A DNA stretch of 64,000 bases from an uncultured Pseudomonadales bacterium (GTDB lineage Bacteria; Pseudomonadota; Gammaproteobacteria; Pseudomonadales; Azotimanducaceae). Below are positions 1 to 7,705 of this stretch, piece by piece (the stretch's first letter is position 1; every line of letters begins with the position of its first letter). The notes beneath the pieces were generated by a model. The model was not told the origin of the DNA and ran no database searches. It saw only the letters and a program-made list of their open reading frames with translations. The stretch covers positions 2,604,001 to 2,668,000 of the forward strand of contig OY282455.1 of the NCBI GenBank assembly GCA_958296195.1, in the 5' to 3' direction. The position numbers and the translations under genes are program-made.

Positions 1-2
1 GC

Positions 3-128
3 GCCTTGGCGGGGCTGGACTACTCGGCCGCCCGGGCGGCGCGGGGCATGGGGGTGGAGTGGGCCTCCGTGTTCGGCGGCCTCCGGATCATGGAGGCCGC
101 CGTGCTGGACGCTAGAGGTCCAGCATGA
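3..128 (+). CDS. C-terminal end of a DUF1799-like phage tail protein (5' end outside window)
   Basis: The frame is open from the window edge and ends at a TGA, giving 41 residues. The pattern GLDY-SAA-ARGMG followed by a terminal LRIMEAA resembles the C-terminus of DUF1799 proteins, small proteins encoded between the tail-chaperone and tape-measure genes of siphophages. This was recognised by eye on a short fragment. The next reading frame (next entry) would fit a tape-measure start, which agrees with phage gene order. An ATGA overlap at 125-128 could start a 26-residue ORF, but nothing supports that as a gene. Confidence 0.35.
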   Translation, partial: ALAGLDYSAARAARGMGVEWASVFGGLRIMEAAVLDARGPA

Positions 129-235
129 ACGCCACGTACCAGACGGGGAAGGCGACAGCGAAGATGGCGCAGCAAACAAGAAGAGTCATGGCGGCCTCCG
201 AATAGGCTCTGAATCGGACGGATTCTAGCCTGCCC

Positions 236-337
236 GCGGACGACATCAAGTTCGGCATCCGCCTGGAGGTGAAGGGGGGGCGGAAGGCGGCCGCCGAGCT
301 GCGCCTGCCGCAGCGGGAGGCCGAGCGGCTCGGCGGG
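236..337 (+). pseudogene. possible tape-measure N-terminal remnant abutting the CRISPR array
   Basis: The frame reads ADDIKFGIRLEV followed by a charged Ala/Glu/Arg-rich stretch up to the first repeat. Phage tape-measure proteins often begin with MADDI/L-x-F-x-IR and then helical repeats. No start codon stands in front of ADD, and the frame is cut by the CRISPR array at 338. If real, it is a truncated relic of the same prophage as the fragment at 3-128. The call is weak because it rests on about 33 residues. Confidence 0.2.
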
Positions 338-1646
338 GGGCTATCCCCGCGTGTGCGGGGGAACCGCAGGCTGCATCGCCGGCCACGCCGTGCTGGAGGG
401 TCTATCCCCGCGTGTGCGGGGGAACCGGGCGTTGGCTCGGATGCTCCCGACGAACCTCGGGTCTATCCCCGCGTGTGCGGGGGAACCCATGTGGCGGTTG
501 TTCCGCGTCGGGGAGGGGTGGGTCTATCCCCGCGTGTGCGGGGGAACCGGATCGGCGCAAGTCGCTCGGTACAGCGATCAGGGTCTATCCCCGCGTGTGC
601 GGGGGAACCGGGTTCTCTCCGCCCGGGTGGCTGATGGGCTGGGGTCTATCCCCGCGTGTGCGGGGGAACCAGTTCCGCAGCAGGTCCTCGCCGTCCGTGT
701 TGGGGTCTATCCCCGCGTGTGCGGGGGAACCGTGCCCATCCAGACGTTGGTGGCGCCCATGTCGGGTCTATCCCCGCGTGTGCGGGGGAACCACCGGCGT
801 GGTCGGCGTTCCGGTAAAGGCCGACGGTCTATCCCCGCGTGTGCGGGGGAACCGCGCTCGGGGCGGACGGCAACCTGCACCTCTACGGTCTATCCCCGCG
901 TGTGCGGGGGAACCAGCCCCGCGTAGGCGCGGGTCCGGGGGTCGTAGGGTCTATCCCCGCGTGTGCGGGGGAACCATCAGGCCCGGCTCGACGATCGCCG
1001 CGGCGTGGGGTCTATCCCCGCGTGTGCGGGGGAACCTAGTACGTCATGCCAAGGCCCTGCCCCATCTCGGGTCTATCCCCGCGTGTGCGGGGGAACCGCC
1101 CGAAGTGGCCGATCAACGCAATTCGAGGCGGGTCTATCCCCGCGTGTGCGGGGGAACCCGTAGCCAGCGGAAACTTGCGCGGTAGTCACGGGGTCTATCC
1201 CCGCGTGTGCGGGGGAACCATGAAGATGTTGCCGGTCTTGGCTTCCGCCTCGGGTCTATCCCCGCGTGTGCGGGGGAACCCCCGGGATGGCCTGTTCCTG
1301 CAGGGTGCGCAGGGGTCTATCCCCGCGTGTGCGGGGGAACCTGGGCGTCTCCGCCTTGCCAGCGGTGGACCAAGGGTCTATCCCCGCGTGTGCGGGGGAA
1401 CCTGGATTGGGCCGAATTTGGCCGCCCAAGGAAGGGGTCTATCCCCGCGTGTGCGGGGGAACCGGCGAAACCGGAAGGCCGATTGCGCTGGACTTGGGTC
1501 TATCCCCGCGTGTGCGGGGGAACCGCAGCGCTGCCGCTCCTGCTGCACGAGTACGAGGGTCTATCCCCGCGTGTGCGGGGGAACCCTTCCTGAAAACCTC
1601 TCTAGCCATCCTGTGGCCGGTCTATCCCCGCGTGTGCGGGGGAACC
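338..1646 (-). CRISPR. type I-E CRISPR array, 22 repeats and 21 spacers
   Basis: The 28-bp repeat reads GGTTCCCCCGCACACGCGGG followed by GATAGACC on the minus strand, the E. coli type I-E repeat architecture with a GC hairpin. Repeats start every 61 bp from 338 to 1619 and every spacer is 33 nt (or a 29-nt repeat plus a 32-nt spacer). The repeat at 338-365 has one substitution and lies farthest from the cas genes, as expected for the oldest, leader-distal end. Transcription should run on the minus strand from the leader at 1647-1706. The base just 3' of the repeat (minus sense) is C in 18 of 21 cases and G in three. No spacer visibly matches the rest of the window. Confidence 0.98.
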
Positions 1647-1706
1647 CCTGGAGTCTAACCCCTTGATTTGCCTAAATGTTAAAGAACTGAACGCGGCTAC
1701 AATAGC
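1647..1706 (-). promoter_or_regulatory. CRISPR leader between cas2 and the first repeat
   Basis: These 60 bp separate the cas2 stop codon from the leader-proximal repeat. On the minus strand the segment contains GTTCTTTAACATTT, an AT-rich stretch like those in other type I-E leaders, about 30 bp from the repeat. It is short for a leader, which in E. coli holds the pre-crRNA promoter and an IHF site, so such signals may extend into the 3' end of cas2. No promoter hexamers can be assigned with confidence. Confidence 0.6.
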
Positions 1707-2000
1707 CTATCTGCGTTTTACAAGCAGAACGCCATCGGCGTCCACAATCTCCTTTGGCGGTTCACCGAGGGTCTCGATGCGCAGGTTTCCGACCGCTTGG
1801 GTGTCACGCCAGATCATGACGATTGAACCCGTGCGCAGCGTCTCCCACCAGTCTGTCAGTACATTCCAAACCCGCGTTCTGACGCCTTTGGACAAATCAG
1901 GAGCAACGTAAACGCCAGGGGCGACTTCCAACATCACGGAAGTGAGAAAACCGCGATAGCGGTTTTCAACGTTTCGAGTGACAATCATCGCCATCGGCAC
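1707..2000 (-). CDS. cas2: CRISPR-associated endoribonuclease/integration factor Cas2e
   Basis: This is the small dimeric partner of Cas1 in the spacer-integration complex. The motifs IVTRNVENRYRGFL and EVAPGVYVAP are characteristic of the type I-E (CT1978-type) Cas2 subfamily. The ORF is open from a TTG at 2021 that overlaps the cas1 stop. I prefer the GTG at 2000, preceded by AGGA, or the ATG at 1994, because the family starts just before the IVTRN strand. That gives about 97 residues, the usual length. It is the last gene of the cas operon, 60 bp from the array. Confidence 0.93.
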   Translation of the reverse strand: MPMAMIVTRNVENRYRGFLTSVMLEVAPGVYVAPDLSKGVRTRVWNVLTDWWETLRTGSIVMIWRDTQAVGNLRIETLGEPPKEIVDADGVLLVKRR

Positions 2001-2007
2001 TAGACGT

Positions 2008-2889
2008 TTATCCTGATTCAACTGATTTCACAAATAGCGACTTGATGCGTTCGATCATCCCCGGAATGACTTGTTGTCGGGCTAGGGCGTCTCCGGTCCA
2101 CCGGCGGGTGATGCGTTCAATATCCATGTCTTGTTCGGCGACGCGCTTGGCTGCTCTAAAGGCACATGGAATGGTCACACTGTCACGGTACAGATCGGCG
2201 ATGTCCAAAACAAATGACTGTCCCGGATCTTCGTGTATGAACCCTAGTTGCGGAATGGTCGCGGTTGAGGCGACAGCAATAGCCGCAGCCGCCTCCACTG
2301 CACTTGATGCGTGGTTTAGTGCTTGATTGGGCAAGTCGGCAGCAGAGGGCCGGGCGCGATCATAGCGGCGGCCGCGCCAGTCAATTCCGAAACGTTGCGC
2401 AAGCAGACTATAACTTTCCTTCATGTGCGCACCTTCGATTCCGCGCAGCACGTCAATGGATCGATGTGGCAGCACCTTTCCCAAGCGCCATGCAAACATT
2501 CGACGGGCAATTCCTAAACGGGAATTTTCGTCGGCCCAAACACGCGCTTGCTGCCGCGCCAAACCGGAGTGATCTGGTATCAGCGGCGGCGCGGTATAGA
2601 GCCTTACACCGTTCTCGCCAACGGCGGCAAGGGCGGTCCTCGCGTGTGCGAGGAGTCGAAGCGCATCATGGCTGACGGTGGAGCCCGGGCCGAGCAGTAT
2701 CATGGATACACCCTGCAGCGGGATGGCATGGTCACCGGGGGAGAGCGCGTCGGCGGTCGTCGTAGCCTTTTGCAGAAAAGCAAGTGTGCCGTCGCGGGCG
2801 GTTAACGCCCCACGCGCCAAATACAGCAGCCCCGCCCGATCCTTGTGGGGAACCTTCGCGCTGTCGAGGCCAAGCCGCCCTTTAAGCAC
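2008..2889 (-). CDS. cas1: CRISPR-associated endonuclease/integrase Cas1e
   Basis: Cas1 catalyses insertion of new spacers at the leader end together with Cas2. At 293 residues it has the normal length. The likely metal ligands are Glu152 in RGIEGAHMK, His219 in GFIHEDPGQ and Asp232 in LDIADLY, corresponding to E. coli Glu141, His208 and Asp221. The start is a GTG whose G is shared with the cas6e TAG stop (TAGTG), indicating translational coupling. All catalytic residues are present, so acquisition is probably functional. Confidence 0.97.
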   Translation of the reverse strand: MLKGRLGLDSAKVPHKDRAGLLYLARGALTARDGTLAFLQKATTTADALSPGDHAIPLQGVSMILLGPGSTVSHDALRLLAHARTALAAVGENGVRLYTAPPLIPDHSGLARQQARVWADENSRLGIARRMFAWRLGKVLPHRSIDVLRGIEGAHMKESYSLLAQRFGIDWRGRRYDRARPSAADLPNQALNHASSAVEAAAAIAVASTATIPQLGFIHEDPGQSFVLDIADLYRDSVTIPCAFRAAKRVAEQDMDIERITRRWTGDALARQQVIPGMIERIKSLFVKSVESG

Positions 2890-3677
2890 TATTGCTGCAA
2901 CGCTGGCCGGTTTGGAGGACGTAGCAGCAACATGCCGTACCCATAGGATCGGTGCCGTCCCACACCTCGGGCCAATAGATCCGAGAACGCGGCTGGATCA
3001 TCTACGGTCAGAGTCCCGTGGATCGTCGCGTCCGGACCTTCCGGCCCCTTACCCCTGCGAGCGACGCGAAGGCGACGGAAGCGAGCAAGGCGGGTTGAAC
3101 AAAATTCAAGAATGGCGGCGGGAGCAAGCCGTTCGGCCAGCCAGTCGAGATACACCGCTTGACGAGTTCTGTCCTTTGTCGCCATTCCATTGGCGTCTGC
3201 TAGGTGCTGGCGGAAAGCCTCGGCCAGAAAGGCATCAACCTCAGCTCCCTTGCGTATCGTTTCGCCAGATGGCATTTCCATGCTGCTTGACAGCCTGCGC
3301 ACGGGACGGACGCGAAGATCGAACCCCAACTGCTGGCCTGACCGCCAGTTATTGGGCATCGGTTTGCTCACAATCCTAATGGCAGGCAGAACCTCCAAGT
3401 GTTCGGGCGGCGCATGGACGGCAGCAGTGGAGCGAAGTGTTTCGGCATCAAGCGCGGAATATGCATAGAGACTGCCGCCAATTCGTCTCGGTGGCACAAG
3501 CAAGCGAAAACATTGGAACGCATCGGGTCCCAGCGCCTCGTGTATCAGATGATGCAAGGCTTTGCCTTCGTCAAAGGCTGTATAACCACCTTTGTGCCGC
3601 ACCCATCCGCGTTCTTTCGCCCAACGGGCAAGTGCGCCGATGTCTATGGGAGCGCGGATCATGTTCAAAGTGGTCAT
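2889..3677 (-). CDS. cas6e: Cas6e pre-crRNA endoribonuclease (CasE)
   Basis: Cas6e cuts the pre-crRNA 3' of each repeat hairpin and stays bound as a Cascade subunit. The C-terminus has the RAMP glycine-rich loop GVGRHRSYGYGMLLL, as in E. coli CasE. An N-terminal His in VRHKGGY (residue 28) is a good candidate for the catalytic histidine. Length is 262 residues, slightly longer than the E. coli protein (about 200). The ATG overlaps the cas5e stop as ATGA. The strong hairpin of the repeat is the expected substrate. Confidence 0.96.
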   Translation of the reverse strand: MTTLNMIRAPIDIGALARWAKERGWVRHKGGYTAFDEGKALHHLIHEALGPDAFQCFRLLVPPRRIGGSLYAYSALDAETLRSTAAVHAPPEHLEVLPAIRIVSKPMPNNWRSGQQLGFDLRVRPVRRLSSSMEMPSGETIRKGAEVDAFLAEAFRQHLADANGMATKDRTRQAVYLDWLAERLAPAAILEFCSTRLARFRRLRVARRGKGPEGPDATIHGTLTVDDPAAFSDLLARGVGRHRSYGYGMLLLRPPNRPALQQ

Positions 3678-4405
3678 GGCGCGGTTCCCGGAGTGATCCA
3701 GCCCTCTACAACGCGGCGCGACCCAGCGTGCAAGCCAGAGCGCCAGTTCCGCAGATCCGCCAAATCCGCAATGCGATCCACCCCATCGCCCAATTCAGGC
3801 CCTTGGCCTGTGGGCCAAGATGCCCGCAATTTCTTGTTGGGTTCTCCCGGCACTGCCTGAAGTGCTCGGTGTGCGGTGCTGGCACAAACCCATCTGGCTG
3901 GTTCTCCTTCAATGAGGTATTTGGCTGGAAGGCAAGGTTTGCGCCCTAGGAATAAGGGGCGTGCTGGCCGCTCGAACGCATCTGCCAGATCATCCAGTGT
4001 CGGTGTTTCATCTGCCGGCTCTAAGCGGAGAACGATTGTTGTTGAGAGATCAGCGTGATAGTCGCGCCGTCTGCGGTGAGGGGCGCGGTAGGTCTTGCCA
4101 TCTCCAGCTCGTCCTTCTGGCTCGCCGCTAGTTGTCCACCCCTTGTCGCTCTTTTTAAGTTGCGCATTCTGAACATCCGTTAACAACGCACCCTCCCGTT
4201 CGTGCCGAGCAGCGAAGATCAGCCGGTCCTGAAGCGCCTGATGCCGATTGCTGTTCGACCAGTGCCAGCCAAGCGCGTTGCCGATGAGCCCGGTCAACAT
4301 GGAAGCCGCCGGAAAATCCCGAATGGGGCCAACTTGATCAATTGCCACGCCTCCGAATGCCATGAGAGGCGCGTCAAGCCCAAGGACGAGCCAACGGTGC
4401 GTCAC
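3674..4405 (-). CDS. cas5e: Cas5e Cascade subunit (CasD)
   Basis: Cas5e binds the 5' handle of the crRNA at the foot of the Cascade backbone. The N-terminal strand LVLGLDAPLMAFGG and the following GPIRDFPAASMLTGLIGNAL are highly typical of Cas5e. A longer frame begins at a TTG at 4438, but the GTG at 4405 overlaps the cas7e stop as GTGA, like the other junctions in this operon, and places the family N-terminus correctly (243 residues). The function follows from the family and the operon. Confidence 0.95.
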   Translation of the reverse strand: MTHRWLVLGLDAPLMAFGGVAIDQVGPIRDFPAASMLTGLIGNALGWHWSNSNRHQALQDRLIFAARHEREGALLTDVQNAQLKKSDKGWTTSGEPEGRAGDGKTYRAPHRRRRDYHADLSTTIVLRLEPADETPTLDDLADAFERPARPLFLGRKPCLPAKYLIEGEPARWVCASTAHRALQAVPGEPNKKLRASWPTGQGPELGDGVDRIADLADLRNWRSGLHAGSRRVVEGWITPGTAP

Positions 4406-5526
4406 GATACCATCGCTTGCGGCAGGTATTGCGCCCAAGCGGCGAGGTCGGCTAGCGACCCTGGACCAGCCCTTGGCACTTCAGCATTCGTCAACGACAT
4501 CACCCGCCGTTCCTCTCCGGTTGCGTAGGTTTCGTCCAATGCCGCCAAATGTTCAGTCAGGGCCGCAACTGCAGGCCCCACACGGGGTGCGCAAGGTTGG
4601 CGATAGGCTTCCGCCAAGCTGCGTGGTTGCCTGTCTCCAGCTTCCAGGAGCATGAAGGAAGCCCTTCCATAGGGCGCAGTGGAGCCTAACTTTGCCCCAG
4701 GAGAAACTTCGGATATCAGGTAAATGAGGTTGTGCAGCACCTGCCCGGCCAACTCCGCATCGCCGCCCAGGTTTTTCAACAACCCTGGCAAATCGACGAC
4801 CACATAGCCGTAGAACAGACCGGAGGTCAATTCCGTTTCCTGAATTGTGTCCGCGCCCGGTTCATCCCCGGAAAGGTCATCGACCGCCGTGAAGTAGTCG
4901 CTTTCCGATTCCTCTTGATGCACGGTGAAGGCATGGGCTACATGCACCGGCGCTGTGATGTTTGCGTCAGGGTCCGAAGTCACCATGCGGCCGAACAATG
5001 CCGCCGTGAGGCCAGCAGGCAATTTTGTGTTCTCGCGCAAAGCTTTGATGTTCCTCTTGAAGTCCTGCCCCCATTTCTTCGCAGCGGCCTTGATGGCTTC
5101 GGTGTCGCCCTCTGATTCTTTGGCTAGGCGCTCGGCCTCATCCCTGAGCCAGTTGAGCTCCGGTTCACCAAGCAGCAGTGTCTGGCGGCCCTTTTTGCTG
5201 GTGCCTTTGTCGCCATAGACGGCTGCCTGAAACTCTGGCTCCAAGGCGGCGGCAATGTCATCGGAGAACTGTTTTCGCAACGGGTCAATGACTCGCTTGG
5301 TAACCAGCTCGCGAGACCGGAATGCGTCCTGCGCACCCCTGATGGTCTTAAGCGCGTGGGGATCAACGGCGCATCGCCAGTGCCGTTTCAGGCATTGGGA
5401 TGAGATTCGGGTTCGCATCGCGTCGCCGTATGGCAGGCGCTTGGCCAGTCCGCTGTCGTCCCGGTTCAGCAACGCTGATGTGTAGGGACTGAGCGTATGA
5501 ATTTGCAAAAAACGTGGTTGGGTCAC
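4402..5526 (-). CDS. cas7e: Cas7e Cascade backbone subunit (CasC)
   Basis: Six copies of this protein form the Cascade filament along the crRNA. The N-terminus FLQIHTLSPYTSALLNRDDS and the segment RTRISSQCLKRHWR are hallmarks of the Cse4/CasC family. The residues around FGRMVTSDPDANI-APVHVAHAFTVH and FYGYVVVDL also fit. Length is 374 residues (E. coli 363). The GTG start overlaps the cse2 stop as GTGA, so the Cascade genes look translationally coupled. Confidence 0.97.
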   Translation of the reverse strand: MTQPRFLQIHTLSPYTSALLNRDDSGLAKRLPYGDAMRTRISSQCLKRHWRCAVDPHALKTIRGAQDAFRSRELVTKRVIDPLRKQFSDDIAAALEPEFQAAVYGDKGTSKKGRQTLLLGEPELNWLRDEAERLAKESEGDTEAIKAAAKKWGQDFKRNIKALRENTKLPAGLTAALFGRMVTSDPDANITAPVHVAHAFTVHQEESESDYFTAVDDLSGDEPGADTIQETELTSGLFYGYVVVDLPGLLKNLGGDAELAGQVLHNLIYLISEVSPGAKLGSTAPYGRASFMLLEAGDRQPRSLAEAYRQPCAPRVGPAVAALTEHLAALDETYATGEERRVMSLTNAEVPRAGPGSLADLAAWAQYLPQAMVS

Positions 5527-6104
5527 TGGGCAGTTCCTCCTTCGGGTTGCGTGGCGAAGCGGTGGGCTGAGTCAAGGCGCCTATAGTATGGCTCGGCCAA
5601 TAACCGTTCGGTTTTGGGTTCTAGTAAAGCATGGGCAATATCGATTACGTTGACGCCGCTGTCCGGTGCGCGGCTTCGGGCAATGATTCGCGCTGCTCGC
5701 GTCAGCAAAGTCGCTCGTTGCGGCCCTCTCGCCGCCAAAAGCTGAGACAGTCGTTGTTCGCTGAATGCGGGCCTAGGATCTGCGGCTTGGGACGGCCAGG
5801 CTGGGTCGCCGCCGTCGCACAGCACGGTGCCGAAGCTGCGTTGGGAATCGTGCAGACTGGGGCGCTTTTCCAGATCGCCCCTAGGCGTCAGTATGGAGAT
5901 GATGCGAATGATGGTCATCCACACATGCTCTCTTTTCCAATGGCCAATCGTTTTTGGATGCCTAACGGCCAACATCCAAAAAATGGGGGGCTTGTGATCC
6001 CCGCTCATTCTGCGCAATTCGGCCAGTGGGCCAGAATCCAGATGTCTAAGCGTTTCTGCGGCACGGAGAGCCGCGACTGCCGGAGTGTCTTCAGGCTGCG
6101 TCAT
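5523..6104 (-). CDS. cse2: Cse2 (CasB, Cas11e) Cascade small subunit
   Basis: This alpha-helical subunit forms the belly dimer that stabilises the R-loop. The chosen ATG begins MTQPEDTPAVAALR and lies inside the last codons of cas8e (14-nt overlap), giving 193 residues. The ORF extends further upstream, but only over cas8e. Features typical of Cse2 include FWMLAVRHP, RSFGTVLCDGGDPAW and a C-terminal YYRRLDSAHR. Identification rests on these segments and on its place between cas8e and cas7e. Confidence 0.92.
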   Translation of the reverse strand: MTQPEDTPAVAALRAAETLRHLDSGPLAELRRMSGDHKPPIFWMLAVRHPKTIGHWKREHVWMTIIRIISILTPRGDLEKRPSLHDSQRSFGTVLCDGGDPAWPSQAADPRPAFSEQRLSQLLAARGPQRATLLTRAARIIARSRAPDSGVNVIDIAHALLEPKTERLLAEPYYRRLDSAHRFATQPEGGTAQ

Positions 6105-7671
6105 GGTTATTCTCTTGGCTGAATAGGGCGCGGCAGGCGTCCGAACTCCGCAGCTTGCTCCAAAAAGCGCGGCGGGCGCGGACATTTGCTCGCGTTCGAT
6201 GCACCGCTGAGCACGGGACTGACGGCAGCGTCGCCTCAAGAGCGGATTCTGCGGCCTTATTCAAGGTGGATAGGAAAGAAGTCTTGGCGGCGAAACGGGC
6301 GTCGTCGTCCTTGGCCGTCACCCGTTGCCACAGGCTTGGAAAGAACGCACGGTCCGCCGCGTGGTTTAGTTGCTTCGTTGCTGGCTTAGCGAGAGCTTCG
6401 AACTGCATTCTTTTCTTTCTTGATTTCTTGATTTCCGCACACATCGCACTCAACTTATGGTAGTCCCCTGATGAGGCGAGCAAGGCAATGGCGTAGCGCA
6501 AGGCATCGCCAAAGCTGGCAATTTCGCTCATTTGCTCTTTCGCCAGTGCTGCGGCTGTGCTCGACGAAAAGAGCCGTAGCGCACGACTAGGGACCGGAAC
6601 GAGGCGCGACCTGAAGCCTTCGGTCTTGCTTTCGCCTCTGGAGATTGCCTCCGCCACCAACAACATGTCACCCGTTTCGTTTGCGCCTGCCTTGGCGAGC
6701 AATGGCATCACCCAATTACCAGAAAAGAGAAGATCATTCAGCTCTCTGTAGTCGAAATCTCCTCCGATGCCAAGCGTGAGCGCCATTCCGTCCTCTTTTT
6801 TTGTCGGGGACCATGGATCATGCGCCCTGCCTTGAAGTTCCTTCGGCCCCGCCCGTTCGCACTTCGAATTGGAGCGCTTAGCAAAAAAGGCTGTATCTCC
6901 TCCATCCAGTCTGACTCGACGGCAAATTTCGATAAACCATGGATCTAGGTCGTCCAGCATAAGTTGGGCACCTTCAGTCCAATCCATGCACCACAAAAGG
7001 GCGGGTCCGCCAACTTGTCCGATGCCGTCACATCTGTTCGCCGTGCGCGATGCGATAAGGTTTTGCACATCCCGCGCCCACCACTTCGAAGGATCTAATG
7101 AATCTCCCGCGCGTTCGGCAGGCGCAAGCCCTAGCATTGGGCGGCTGGAATGTCCGCCGTTCATTCTGGCGATGCCGTAGTTTTTCGGGCCGCCGTACCC
7201 CTCACATGTCTGCAGAGACACTAGTGCGAAAACCCAATCTTCCGTGGCCGCTCGCTTGGTCACGGCCTGCTTCAAGTCATGGTTTTTGGAGGTGATGAGC
7301 ATGTCTAAGGCATCCGGAGTCCTTACAAGTGTCCAAGTCAGTGCGTCTTGGGGCACTGGTGCCTGCATGAAGGCAGGCTTGTTTTTATCCTGCACCACTA
7401 ATGTCCAAGGTTCGTCGTCAGGGTGGTCGGGGGTGAGGCCGCGCAGCATTGCGGCCCAATCGGCGGCCACTGTTGGCAACTCATTGCGTTTCGCTGTCCA
7501 AAGCGCCAAGGCGCTGAGCTGCACCAAAAACATGTGCCATGCCGGGCGTTGGTGCGGGCGCAGCGCCGGGAACCCCTGCACCTGCCCTTGGGTCATGGCT
7601 GCAAGAAGCTCGGGCAGCGAAACCCTTTGGTCGCTGTTAACGGTTAGTATCGGGTCAGTTAGCAGATTCAT
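6091..7671 (-). CDS. cas8e: Cas8e (Cse1, CasA) Cascade large subunit
   Basis: The large subunit recognises the PAM and recruits Cas3. The chosen start gives the classic N-terminus MNLLTDPILTV. An ATG eight codons upstream (7695) is also in frame. GGHSSRPMLGLAP and the central WWARDVQNLIASR segment agree with the family, and the 526-residue length is normal. The gene follows cas3 by a short gap whose sequence TGTATAAATGTACA (7680-7693) is a near-palindrome overlapping the upstream start, possibly a regulatory site. Confidence 0.95.
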   Translation of the reverse strand: MNLLTDPILTVNSDQRVSLPELLAAMTQGQVQGFPALRPHQRPAWHMFLVQLSALALWTAKRNELPTVAADWAAMLRGLTPDHPDDEPWTLVVQDKNKPAFMQAPVPQDALTWTLVRTPDALDMLITSKNHDLKQAVTKRAATEDWVFALVSLQTCEGYGGPKNYGIARMNGGHSSRPMLGLAPAERAGDSLDPSKWWARDVQNLIASRTANRCDGIGQVGGPALLWCMDWTEGAQLMLDDLDPWFIEICRRVRLDGGDTAFFAKRSNSKCERAGPKELQGRAHDPWSPTKKEDGMALTLGIGGDFDYRELNDLLFSGNWVMPLLAKAGANETGDMLLVAEAISRGESKTEGFRSRLVPVPSRALRLFSSSTAAALAKEQMSEIASFGDALRYAIALLASSGDYHKLSAMCAEIKKSRKKRMQFEALAKPATKQLNHAADRAFFPSLWQRVTAKDDDARFAAKTSFLSTLNKAAESALEATLPSVPCSAVHRTRANVRARRAFWSKLRSSDACRALFSQENNHDAA

Positions 7672-7705
7672 CGGGATCTGTGTATAAATGTACACGATTT
7701 GGATG

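Noticed and set aside
112-189. 25-residue hydrophobic peptide on the minus strand with a GGAGG-like site (MTLLVCCAIFAVAFPVWYVA)
   Set aside because: Too short, antisense to the phage relics, and without any other support. Kept here as a low-level possibility.
269-1666. Several overlapping plus-strand ORFs rich in PRVRGN, IPACAGEP and YPRVCGGT repeats
   Set aside because: They are translations of the CRISPR repeat in three frames; the 61-bp period explains the changing frames.
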